In this document: positions 37,785 to 49,757 of the stretch, piece by piece
How positions within the stretch are numbered: position 1 is the stretch's first letter
Layout of the letters: each line of letters starts with the position of its first letter
Origin: Hydractinia symbiolongicarpus
Taxonomy: Eukaryota; Cnidaria; Hydrozoa; Anthoathecata; Hydractiniidae
DNA length: 64,000 bases
Reading direction: 5' to 3'
NCBI RefSeq assembly: GCF_029227915.1
Contig: NC_079887.1
Coordinates: 4,340,001 to 4,404,000, forward strand
Made by a program: the position numbers and the translations under genes
Notes under the pieces: model-generated
Database searches by the model: none
What the model was told of the DNA's origin: nothing
The model's input: the letters and a program-made list of their open reading frames with translations, nothing else

Positions 37785-40016
37785 ATGAGATTTGTAGTTT
37801 TCAAAAATGTTTTCATTTTTAATGAGACGCTGAATAAAAGAAGTTTAATCACCGGCAAACGAAAACCCGCGACTTCCCGTAAATCCCGGACTCGGCCCGT
37901 ATAGTCAAAAGTATACAAAGAAAGAACCCAGGGAGTAAACTCATTTCCCGAACGATTTTTTAAATTATTTTTCCACCACTAAAACGCATGAGACTTGTAG
38001 TTTTCAAAAATGTTTTCATTTTTAATGAGACGCTGAATTAAAGAAGTTTAATCGCCGGCAAACAAAAACCCGCGATTTCCCGTAAATCCCGGGCTTGGCC
38101 CGTTTAGTTGAATGTATATAAAGAAAGAACTCAGGGAGTAAACTCATTTCCCGAACGATTTTTTAAAATATTTTCCCACCACTAAAACGCATGAAACTTG
38201 TAGATTTTAAAAATGTTTTCATTTTTGATGAGACGCTGAATAAAAGAAGTTTAATCACCGGCAAACGAAAACCCGCGACTTCCCGTAAATCCCGGATTCG
38301 GCCCGTATAGTCAAAAGTATACAAAGAAAGTACCCAGGGAGTAAACTCATTTCCCGAACGATTTTTTAAATTATTTTTCCACCACTAAAACGCATGAGAC
38401 TTGTAGTTTTCAGAAATGTTTTCATTTTTGATGAGACGCTTAATGAAAGAGGTTTAATCGCCGGAAAACGAAAACCCGCGATTACCTGTAAATCCTAGGC
38501 TTGGCCCGTATAGTCGAATGTATACAAAGAAAGTACCCTGTGAGTAAAGTCATTTCCAGAACGATTTTTTAAATTATCTATTCACCACTAAAACGCATGA
38601 GACTTGTAGTTTTCAAAAATGTTTTCAATTTTGATGAGACGCTGAATAAAAGAAGTTTAATCACCGGCAAACGAAAACCCGGGACTTCCCGTAAATCCCG
38701 GACTCGGCCCGTATAGTCAAAAGTATACAAAGAAAGAACCCAGGGAGTAAACTCATTTCCCGAACGATTTTTTAAATTATTTTTCCACCACTAAAACGCA
38801 TGAGACTTGTAGTTTTCAAAAATGTTTTCATTTTTAATGAGACGCTGAATTAAAGAAGTTTAATCGCCGGCAAACGAAAACCCGCGATTTCCCGTAAATC
38901 CCGGGCTTGGCCCGTTTAGTTGAATGTATATAAAGAAAGTACCCAGGGAGTAAACTGATTTCCCGAACGATTTTTCAAATTATTTTTGCACCACTAGAAC
39001 GAATGAGACTTGTAGTTTTTAAAAATGTTTTCATTTTTAATGAGACGCTTAATGAAAGAGATTTAATCGCCGGCAAACGAAAACCAGCGATTACCCGTAA
39101 ATCCCAGGCTTGGCCCGTATAGTCGAATGTATACAAAGAAAGTACCCTGTGAGTAAAGTCATTTCCAGAACGATTTTTTAAATTATCTATTCACCACTAA
39201 AACGCATGAGACTTGTAGTTTTCAAAAATGTTTTCATTTTTGATGAGACGCTGAATAAAAGAAGTTTAATCGCCGACAAATGAAAACCTGCGATTTCCCG
39301 TAAATCCAGGACTCGGCCCGTAAAGTCAAAAGTATACAAAGAAAGTACCCAGGGAGTAAACTCATTTCCCAAACGATTTTTTAAATTATTATTTCACCAC
39401 TAAAGCCCATGAGACTTGTAGATTTAAAAAATGTTTTCATTTTTGATGAGACGCTGAATAAAAGAAGTTTAATCGCCGGCAAACGAAAACCGGCGACTTC
39501 CCGTAAATCCCGGATTCGGCCCGTAAAATCAAAAGTATACAAAGAAAGTACCCAGGGAGTAAACTCATTTCCCAAACGATTTTTAAATTATTTTTCCACC
39601 ACTAAAACGCATGAGACTTGTAGTTTTTAGAAATGTTTTCATTTTTGATAAAACGCTTAATGAAAGTGGTTTAATCGCCGGCAAACGAAAACCCGTGATT
39701 TCCCGTAAATCCCGGGCTTGGCCCGTATAGTCGAATGTATACAAAGAAAGTACCCTGTGAGGAAACTCATTTCCAAAACGATTTTTTAAATTATCTTTTC
39801 ACCACTAAAACGCATGAGACTTGTAGTTTTCAAAAATGTTTTCATTTTTGATGAGACGCTGAATAAAAGAAGTTTAATCACCGGCAAACGAAAACCCGCG
39901 ACTTCCCGTAAATCCCGGACTCGGAACGTATAGTCAAAAGTATACAAAGAAAGAACCCAGGGAGTAAACTCATTTCCCGAACGATTTTTTAAATTATTTT
40001 TCCACCACTAAAACGC
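37785..40016 (+). repeat. Eleven-monomer segment repeated 3449 bp downstream, copy 1
   Basis: Corresponds to 41234-43465. Both copies contain TTTAAAATATTTTCCC, TCAATTTTGATGAG, AACCGGCGACTTCCC and the same one-T deletion in the AT tract (the 202-bp monomer at 39409, matching 42858). The shared deletion proves common descent. Confidence 0.9.
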
Positions 40017-41233
40017 ATGAGACTTGTAGTTTTCAAAAATGTTTTCATTTTTAATGAGACGCTTAATGAAAGAGGTTTAATCGCCGGCAAACGAAAACCC
40101 GCGATTTCCCGTAAATCCCAGGCTTGGCCCGTATAGTCGAATGTATACAAAGAAAGTACCCTGTGAGTAAAGTCATTTCCAGAACGATTTTTTAAATTAT
40201 CTTTTCACCACTAAAACGCATGAGACTTGTAGTTTTCAAAAATGTTTTCATTTTTGATGAGACGCTGAATAAAAGAAGTTTAATCGCCGGCAAACGAAAA
40301 CCTGCGATTTCCCGTAAATCCCGGACTCGGCCCGTAAAGTCAAAAGTATACAAAGAAAGTACCCAGGGAGTAAACTCATTTCCCAAACGATTTTTTAAAT
40401 TATTTTTCCACCACTAAAACGCATGAGACTTGTAGTTTTCAGAAATGTTTTCATTTTTGATGAGACGCTTAATGAAAGTGGTTTAATCGCCGGCAAACGA
40501 AAACCCGTGATTTCCCGTAAATCCCGGGCTTGGCCCGTATAGTCGAATGTATACAAAGAAAGTACCCTGTGAGTAAACTCATTTCCCGAACGATTTTTAA
40601 ATTATTTTTCCACCACTAAAACGCATGAGACTTGTAGTTTTTAAAAATGTTTTCATTTTTAATGAGACGCTGAATTAAAGAAGTTTAATCGCCGGCAAAC
40701 GAAAACCCGCGATTTCCCGTAAATCCCGGGCTTGGCCCGTTTAGTTGAATGTATATAAAGGAAGAGCCCAGGAAGTAAACTGATTTCCCGAACGATTTTT
40801 CAAATTATTTTTGCACCACTAGAACGAATGAGACTTGTAGTTTTCAAAAATGTTTTCCTTTTTAATGAGACGCTTAATAAAAGAGGTTTAATCGCCGGCA
40901 AACGAAAACCCGCGATTTCCCGTAAATCCCAGGCTTGGCCCGTATAGTCGAATGTATACAAAGAAAGTACCCGGTGAGTTAAGTCATTTCCAGAACGATT
41001 TTTTAAATTATCTTTTCACCACTAAAACGCATGAGACTTGTAGTTTTCAAAAATGTTTACATTTTTGATGAGACGCTGAATAAAAGAAGTTTAATCGCCG
41101 GCAAACGAAAACCTGCGATTTCCCGTAAATCCCGGACTCGGCCCATATAGTCAAAAGTATACAAAGAAAGTACCCAGGGAGTAAACTCATTTCCCGAACG
41201 ATTTTTTAAATTATTTTTTCACCACTAAAACGC
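40017..41233 (+). repeat. Six-monomer segment, also found at 44075 and 49555
   Basis: Monomers at 40017-41233 correspond to 44075-45291 (offset 4058) and 49555-50771 (offset 9538). Markers are GGAAGAGCCCAGGAAG (40759, 44817, 50297), TTTTCCTTTTTAATG, and the one-T deletion in the monomer starting at 40423, shared with 44481 and 49961. Confidence 0.9.
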
Positions 41234-43465
41234 ATGAGACTTGTAGTTTTCAAAAATGTTTTCATTTTTAATGAGACGCTGAATAAAAGAAGTTTAATCA
41301 CCGGCAAACGAAAACCCGCGACTTCCCGTAAATCCCGGACTCGGCCCGTATAGTCAAAAGTATACAAAGAAAGAACCCAGGGAGTAAACTCATTTCCCGA
41401 ACGATTTTTTAAATTATTTTTCCACCACTAAAACGCATAAGACTTGTAGTTTTCAAAAATGTTTTCATTTTTAATGAGACGCTGAATTAAAGAAGTTTAA
41501 TCGCCGGCAAACAAAAACCCGCGATTTCCCGTAAATCCCGGGCTTGGCCCGTTTAGTTGAATGTATATAAAGAAAGAACTCAGGGAGTAAACTCATTTCC
41601 CGAACGATTTTTTAAAATATTTTCCCACCACTAAAACGCATGAAACTTGTAGATTTTAAAAATGTTTTCATTTTTGATGAGACGCTGAATAAAAGAAGTT
41701 TAATCACCGGCAAACGAAAACCCGCGACTTCCCGTAAATCCCGGATTCGGCCCGTATAGTCAAAAGTATACAAAGAAAGTACCCAGGGAGTAAACTCATT
41801 TCCCGAACGATTTTTTAAATTATTTTTCCACCACTAAAACGCATTAGACTTGTAGTTTTCAGAAATGTTTTCATTTTTGATGAGACGCTTAATGAAAGAG
41901 GTTTAATCGCCGGAAAACGAAAACCCGCGATTACCCGTAAATCCTAGGCTTGGCCCGTATAGTCGAATGTATACAAAGAAAGTACCCTGTGAGTAAAGTC
42001 ATTTCCAGAACGATTTTTTAAATTATCTATTCACCACTAAAACGCATGAGACTTGTAGTTTTCAAAAATGTTTTCAATTTTGATGAGACGCTGAATAAAA
42101 GAAGTTTAATCACCGGCAAACGAAAACCCGAGACTTCCCGTAAATCCCGGACTCGGCCCGTATAGTCAAAAGTATACAAAGAAAGAACCCAGGGAGTAAA
42201 CTCATTTCCCGAACGATTTTTTAAATTATTTTTCCACCACTAAAACGCATGAGACTTGTAGTTTTCAAAAATGTTTTCATTTTTAATGAGACGCTGAATT
42301 AAAGAAGTTTAATCGCCGGCAAACGAAAACCCGCGATTTCCCGTAAATCCCGGGCTTGGCCCGTTTAGTTGAATGTATATAAAGAAAGTACCCAGGGAGT
42401 AAACTGATTTCCCGAACGATTTTTCAAATTATTTTTGCACCACTAGAACGAATGAGACTTGTAGTTTTCAAAAATGTTTTCATTTTTAATGAGACGCTTA
42501 ATGAAAGAGATTTAATCGCCGGCAAACGAAAACCCGCGATTACCCGTAAATCCCAGGCTTGGCCCGTATAGTCGAATGTATACAAAGAAAGTACCCTGTG
42601 AGTAAAGTCATTTCCAGAACGATTTTTTAAATTATCTATTCACCACTAAAACGCATGAGACTTGTAGTTTTCAAAAATGTTTTCATTTTTGATGAGACGC
42701 TGAATAAAAGAAGTTTAATCGCCGACAAATGAAAACCTGCGATTTCCCGTAAATCCAGGACTCGGCCCGTAAAGTCAAAAGTATACAAAGAAAGTACCCA
42801 GGGAGTAAACTCATTTCCCAAACGATTTTTTAAATTATTATTTCACCACTAAAGCCCATGAGACTTGTAGATTTAAAAAATGTTTTCATTTTTGATGAGA
42901 CGCTGAATAAAAGAAGTTTAATCGCCGGCAAACGAAAACCGGCGACTTCCCGTAAATCCCGGATTCGGCCCGTAAAATCAAAAGTATACAAAGAAAGTAC
43001 CCAGGGAGTAAACTCATTTCCCAAACGATTTTTAAATTATTTTTCCACCACTAAAACGCGTGAGACTTGTAGTTTTTAGAAATGTTTTCATTTTTGATAA
43101 AACGCTTAATGAAAGTGGTTTAATCGCCGGCAAACGAAAACCCGTGATTTCCCGTAAATCCCGGGCTTGGCCCGTATAGTCGAATGTATACAAAGAAAGT
43201 ACCCTGTGAGGAAACTCATTTCCAAAACGATTTTTTAAATTATCTTTTCACCACTAAAACGCATGAGACTTGTAGTTTTCAAAAATGTTTTCATTTTTGA
43301 TGAGACGCTGAATAAAAGAAGTTTAATCACCGGCAAACGAAAACCCGCGACTTCCCGTAAATCCCGGACTCGGAACGTATAGTCAAAAGTATACAAAGAA
43401 AGAACCCAGGGAGTAAACTCATTTCCCGAACGATTTTTTAAATTATTTTTCCACCACTAAAACGC
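41234..43465 (+). repeat. Eleven-monomer segment, copy 2
   Basis: Counterpart of 37785-40016. Private changes include CATAAGAC near 41436, GCATTAGAC near 41842, CCCGAGACTTCCC near 42128 and GCGTGAG at 43058. One copy of the 202-bp AT-tract deletion lies in the monomer at 42858. Confidence 0.9.
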
Positions 43466-44074
43466 ATGAGACTTGTAGTTTTTAGAAATGTTTTCATTTT
43501 TGATGAGACACTTAATGAAAGTGGTTTAATCGCCGGCAAACGAAAACCCGTGATTTCCCGTAAATCCCGGGCTTGGCCCGTATAGTCGAATGTATACAAA
43601 GAAAGTACCCTGTTAGTAAACTCATTTCCAAAACGATTTTTTAAATTATCTTTTCACCACTAAAACGCATGAGATTTGTAGTTTTCAAAAATGTTTTCAT
43701 TTTTAATGAGACGCTGAATAAAAGAAGTTTAATCACCGGCAAACGAAAACCCGCGACTTCCCGTAAATCCCGGACTCGGCCCGTATAGTCAAAAGTATAC
43801 AAAGAAAGAACCCAGGGAGTAAACTCATTTCCCGAACGATTTTTTAAATTATTTTTCCACCACTAAAACGCATGAGACTTGTAGTTTTCAAAAATGTTTT
43901 CATTTTTAATGAGACGCTGAATTAAAGAAGTTTAATCGCCGGCAAACAAAAACCCGCGATTTCCCGTAAATCCCGGGCTTGGCCCGTTTAGTTGAATGTA
44001 TATAAAGAAAGTACCCAGGGAGTAAACTGACTTCCCGAACGGTTTTTCAAATTATTTTTGCACCACTAGAACGA
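43466..44074 (+). repeat. Three linking monomers
   Basis: Monomers at 43466 (GACACTTAATG, GTTAGTAAAC), 43669 (GAGATTTGTAG, AATCACCGG) and 43872 (GAATTAAAG, ending CTGACTTCCCGAACGG). All are ordinary satellite. Confidence 0.82.
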
Positions 44075-46306
44075 ATGAGACTTGTAGTTTTCAAAAATGT
44101 TTTCATTTTTAATGAGACGCTTAATGAAAGAGGTTTAATCGCCGGCAAACGAAAACCCGCGATTTCCCGTAAATCCCAGGCTTGGCCCGTATAGTCGAAT
44201 GTATACAAAGAAAGTACCCTGTGAGTAAAGTCATTTCCAGAACGATTTTTTAAATTATCTTTTCACCACTAAAACGCATGAGACTTGTAGTTTTCAAAAA
44301 TGTTTTCATTTTTGATGAGACGCTGAATAAAAGAAGTTTAATCGCCGGCAAACGAAAACCTGCGATTTCCCGTAAATCCCGGACTCGGCCCGTAAAGTCA
44401 AAAGTATACAAAGAAAGTACCCAGGGAGTAAACTCATTTCCCAAACGATTTTTTAAATTATTTTTCCACCACTAAAACGCATGAGACTTGTAGTTTTCAG
44501 AAATGTTTTCATTTTTGATGAGACGCTTAATGAAAGTGGTTTAATCGCCGGCAAACGAAAACCCGTGATTTCCCGTAAATCCCGGGCTTGGCCCGTATAG
44601 TCGAATGTATACAAAGAAAGTACCCTGTGAGTAAACTCATTTCCCGAACGATTTTTAAATTATTTTTCCACCACTAAAACGCATGAGACTTGTAGTTTTT
44701 AAAAATGTTTTCATTTTTAATGAGACGCTGAATTAAAGAAGTTTAATCGCCGGCAAACGAAAACCCGCGATTTCCCGTAAATCCCGGGCTTGGCCCGTTT
44801 AGTTGAATGTATATAAAGGAAGAGCCCAGGAAGTAAACTGATTTCCCGAACGATTTTTCAAATTATTTTTGCACCACTAGAACGAATGAGACTTGTAGTT
44901 TTCAAAAATGTTTTCCTTTTTAATGAGACGCTTAATGAAAGAGGTTTAATCGCCGGCAAACGAAAACCCGCGATTTCCCGTAAATCCCAGGCTTGGCCCG
45001 TATAGTCGAATGTATACAAAGAAAGTACCCGGTGAGTTAAGTCATTTCCAGAACGATTTTTTAAATTATCTTTTCACCACTAAAACGCATGAGACTTGTA
45101 GTTTTCAAAAATGTTTTCATTTTTGATGAGACGCTTAATGAAAGTGGTTTAATCGCCGGCAAACGAAAACCCGTGATTTCCCGTAAATCCCGGACTCGGC
45201 CCATATAGTCAAAAGTATACAAAGAAAGTACCCAGGGAGTAAACTCATTTCCCGAACGATTTTTTAAATTATTTTTTCACCACTAAAACGCATGAGACTT
45301 GTAATTTTCAAAAATGTTTTCATTTTTGATGAGACGCTGAATAAAAGAAGTTTAATCGCCGGCAAACGAAAACCTGCAATTTCCCGTAAATCTCGGACTC
45401 GGCCCGTAAAGTCAAAAGTATACAAAGAAAGTACCCAGGGAGTAAACTCATTTCCCAAACGATTTTTTAAATTATTTTTCCACCACTAAAACGCATGAGA
45501 CTTGTAGTTTTCAAAAATGTTTTCATTTTTGATGAGACGCTTAATGAAAGTGGTTTAATCGCCGGCAAACGAAAACCCGTGATTTCCCGTAAATCTTGGG
45601 CTTGGCCCGTATAGTCGAATGTATACAAAGAAAGTACCCTGTGAGTAAACTCATTTCCAAAACGATTTTTTAAATTATCTTTTCACCACTAAAACGCATG
45701 AGACTTGTAGTTTTTAAAAATGTTTTCATTTTTGATGAGACGCTGAATAAAAGAAGTTTAATCACCGGCAAACGAAAACCCGCGACTTCCCGTAAATCCC
45801 GGACTCGGCCCGTATAGTCAAAAGTATACAAAGAAAGAACCCAGGGAGTAAACTCATTTCCCGAACGATTTTTTAAATTATTTTTCCACCACTAAAACGC
45901 ATGAGACTTGTAGTTTTCAGAAATGTTTTCATTTTTGATGAGACGCTTAATGAAAGAGGTTTAATCGCCGGCAAACGAAAACCCGCGATTTCCCGGAAAT
46001 CCCGGGCTTGGCCCGTATAGTCGAATGTATACAAATAAAGTACCCAGGGAGTAAACTCATTTCCCGAACGATTTTTTAAATTATTTTTTCACCACTAAAA
46101 CGCATGAGACTTGTAGTTTTCAGAAATGTTTTCATTTTTGATGAGACGCTTAAGGAAAGTGGTTTAATCGCCGGCAAACGAAAACCCGTGATTTCCCGTA
46201 AATCCCGGGCTTGGCCCGTATAGTCGAATGTATACAAAGAAATTACCCTGTGAGTAAACTCATTTCCAAAACGATTCTTTAAATTATCTTTTCACAACTA
46301 AAACGC
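44075..46306 (+). repeat. Eleven-monomer segment repeated at long range, copy 1
   Basis: Corresponds to 49555-51786 at an offset of 5480 bp. From the monomer at 44278 onward it also corresponds to 57469-59498. Shared markers include GGAAGAGCCCAGG (lost in the third copy), AAATCTTGGGC (45591, 51071, 58782), CTTAAGGAAAGTGG and CGATTCTTTAAATT with TTCACAAC. In copies 1 and 2 the match ends inside the next monomer, where copy 1 has AACGAAATCCC and copy 2 has AACGAAAACCC. Confidence 0.88.
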
Positions 46307-47930
46307 ATGAGACTTGTAGTTTTCAAAAATGTTTTCATTTTTGATGAGACGCTGAATAAAAGAAGTTTAATCGCCGGCAAACGAAATCCCGCGACTTCCC
46401 TTATATCCCGGACTCGGCCCGTTTAGTCAAAAGTATACAAAGAAAGAACCCAGGGAGTAAACTCATTTCCCGAACGATATTTTAAATTATTTTCCCACCA
46501 CTAAAACGCATGAAACTTGTAGATTTTAAAAATGTTTTCATTTTTGATGAGACGCTGAATAAAAGAAGTTTAATCACCGGCAAACGAAAACCCGCGACTT
46601 CCCGTAAATCCCGGATTCGGCCCGTATAGTCAAAAGTATACAAAGAAAGTACCCAGGGAGTAAACTCATTTCCCAAACGATTTTTTAAATTATTTTTCCA
46701 CCACTAAAACGCATGAGACTTGTAGTTTTCAAAAATGTTTTCATTTTTGATGAGACGCTTAATGAAAGTGGTTTAATCGCCGGCAAACGAAAACCCGTGA
46801 TTTCCCGTAAATCTTGGGCTTGGCCCGTATAGTCGAATGTATACAAAGAAAGTACCCTGTGAGTAAACTCATTTCCAAAACGATTTTTTAAATTATCTTT
46901 TCACCACTAAAACGCATGAGACTTGTAGTTTTTAAAAATGTTTTCATTTTTGATGAGACGCTGAATAAAAGAAGTTTAATCACCGGCAAACGAAAACCCG
47001 CGACTTCCCGTAAATCCCGGACTCGGCCCGTATAGTCAAAAGTATACAAAGAAAGAACCCAGGGAGTAAACTCATTTCCCGAACGATTTTTTAAATTATT
47101 TTTCCACCACTAAAACGCATGAGACTTGTAGTTTTCAGAAATGTTTTCATTTTTGATGAGACGCTTAATGAAAGAGGTTTAATCGCCGGCAAACGAAAAC
47201 CCGCGATTTCCCGGAAATCCCGGGCTTGGCCCGTATAGTCGAATGTATACAAATAAAGTACCCAGGGAGTAAACTCATTTCCCGAACGATTTTTTAAATT
47301 ATTTTTTCACCACTAAAACGCATGAGACTTGTAGTTTTCAGAAATGTTTTCATTTTTGATGAGACGCTTAAGGAAAGTGGTTTAATCGCCGGCAAACGAA
47401 AACCCGTGATTTCCCGTAAATCCCGGGCTTAGCCCGTATAGTCGAATGTATACAAAGAAATTACCCTGTGAGTAAACTCATTTCCAAAACGATTCTTTAA
47501 ATTATCTTTTCACAACTAAAACGCATGAGACTTGTAGTTTTCAAAAATGTTTTCATTTTTGATGAGACGCTGAATAAAAGAAGTTTAATCGCCGGCAAAC
47601 GAAATCCCGCGACTTCCCTTATATCCCGGACTCGGCCCGTTTAGTCAAAAGTATACAAAGAAAGAACCCAGGGAGTAAACTCATTTCCCGAACGATTTTT
47701 TAAATTATTTTCCCACCACTAAAACGCATGAAACTTGTAGATTTTAAAAATGTTTTCATTTTTGATGAGACGCTGAATAAAAAAAGTTTAATCACCGGCA
47801 AACGAAAACCCGCGACTTCCCGTAAATCCCGGATTCGGCCCGTATAGTCAAAAGTATACAAAGAAAGTACCCAGGGAGTAAACTCATTTCCCGAACGATT
47901 TTTTAAATTATTTTTCCACCACTAAAACGC
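45495..47930 (+). repeat. Six-monomer (1218 bp) tandem duplication
   Basis: Units are 45495-46712 and 46713-47930. All six monomers match in order: AAATCTTGGGC, AATCACCGG, CCCGGAAATCCCGGGC, CTTAAGGAAAGTGG, ACGAAATCCC with CCCTTATATCC, and CATGAAACTTG with GTAGATTTT. Few differences are visible, for example CGATATTTTAAA near 46478 and GCTTAGCCCG near 47428. Confidence 0.93.
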
Positions 47931-49757
47931 ATGAGACTTGTAGTTTTCAGAAATGTTTTCATTTTTGATGAGACGCTTAATGAAAGAGGTTTAATCGCCG
48001 GAAAACGAAAACCCGCGATTTCCCGGAAATCCCGGACTCGGCCCGTAAAGTCAAAAGTATACAAAGAAAGCACCCAGGGAGTAAACTCATTTCCCAAACG
48101 ATTTTTTAAATTATTTTTCCACCACTAAAACGCATGAGACTTGTAGTTTTCAAAAATGTTTTCATTTTTGATGAGACGCTGAATAAAAGAAGTTTAATCG
48201 CCGGCAAACGAAATCCCGCGACTTCCCTTATATCCCGGACTCGGCCCGTTTAGTCAAAAGTATACAAAGAAAGAACCCAGGGAGTAAACTCATTTCCCGA
48301 ACGATTTTTTAAATTATTTTCCCACCACTAAAACGCATGAAACTTGTAGATTTTAAAAATGTTTTCATTTTTGATGAGACGCTGAAAAAAAGAAGTTTAA
48401 TCACCGGCAAACGGAAACCCGCGACTTCCCGTAAATCCCGGATTCGGCCCGTATAGTCAAAAGTATACAAAGAAAGTACCCAGGGAGTAAACTCATTTCC
48501 CGAACGATTTTTTAAATTTTTTTTCCACCACTAAAACGCATGAGACTTGTAGTTTTCAAAAATGTTTTCATTTTTAATGAGACGCTTAATGAAAGAGGTT
48601 TAATCGCCGGCAAACGAAAACCGGCGATTTCCCGTAAATCCCAGGCTTGGCCCGTATAGTCGAATGTATACAAAGAAAGTACCCTTTGAGTAAAGTCATT
48701 TCCAGAACGATTTTTTAAATTATCTTTTCACCACTAAAACGCATGAGACTTGTAGATTTTAAAAATGTTTTCATTTTTGATGAGACGCTGAATAAAAGAA
48801 GTTTAATCACCGGCAAACGAAAACCCGCGACTTCCCGTAAATCCCGGATTCGGCCCGTATAGTCAAAAGTATACAAAGAAAGTACCCAGGGAGTAAACTC
48901 ATTTCCCGAACGATTTTTTAAATTATTTTTCCACCACTAAAACGCATGAGACTTGTAGTTTTCAGAAATGTTTTCATTTTTGATGAGACGCTTAATGAAA
49001 GAGGTTTAATCGCCGGAAAACGAAAACCCGCGATTTCCCGGAAATCCCGGACTCGGCCCGTAAAGTCAAAAGTATACAAAGAAAGCACCCAGGGAGTAAA
49101 CTCATTTCCCAAACGATTTTTTAAATTATTTTTCCACCACTAAAACGCATGAGACTTGTAGTTTTCAAAAATGTTTTCATTTTTGATGAGACGCTGAATA
49201 AAAGAAGTTTAATCGCCGGCAAACGAAATCCCGCGACTTCCCTTATATCCCGGACTCGGCCCGTTTAGTCAAAAGTATACAAAGAAAGAACCCAGGGAGT
49301 AAACTCATTTCCCGAACGATTTTTTAAATTATTTTCCCACCACTAAAACGCATGAAACTTGTAGATTTTAAAAATGTTTTCATTTTTGATGAGACGCTGA
49401 ATAAAAGAAGTTTAATCACCGGCAAACGGAAACCCGCGACTTCCCGTAAATCCCGAATTCGGCCCGTATAGTCAAAAGTATACAAAGAAAGTACCCAGGG
49501 AGTAAACTCATTTCCCGAACGATTTTTTAAATTTTTTTTCCACCACTAAAACGCATGAGACTTGTAGTTTTCAAAAATGTTTTCATTTTTAATGAGACGC
49601 TTAATGAAAGAGGTTTAATCGCCGGCAAACGAAAACCCGCGATTTCCCGTAAATCCCAGGCTTGGCCCGTATAGTCGAATGTATACAAAGAAAGTACCCT
49701 GTGAGTAAAGTCATTTCCAGAACGATTTTTTAAATTATCTTTTCACCACTAAAACGC
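47931..49757 (+). repeat. Four-monomer segment duplicated around one chimeric monomer
   Basis: Monomers 47931-48742 recur at 48946-49757, 1015 bp later. They share GGAAAACG with CCCGGAAATCCCGGAC, AAAGCACCC, AACGGAAACCC and TTTAAATTTTTTTTCC. The monomer between them (48743-48945) follows CTTTGAGTAAAGTC yet carries GTAGATTTT and AATCACCGG, so it joins two subfamily contexts. Confidence 0.88.

Larger units (their letters stand above)
35552..38799 (+). repeat. Eight-monomer (1624 bp) tandem duplication
   Basis: Units are 35552-37175 and 37176-38799. All eight monomers correspond, with markers GACTTTTAG (35556/37180), GAGATTTGTAG (about 36163/37787), TTTAAAATATTTTCCC (36538/38162) and the rare GATTACCTGTAAATCC (about 36855/38479). 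They look almost identical by eye. The first monomer overlaps the end of the preceding 1015-bp duplication, so the two events share sequence. Confidence 0.93.
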
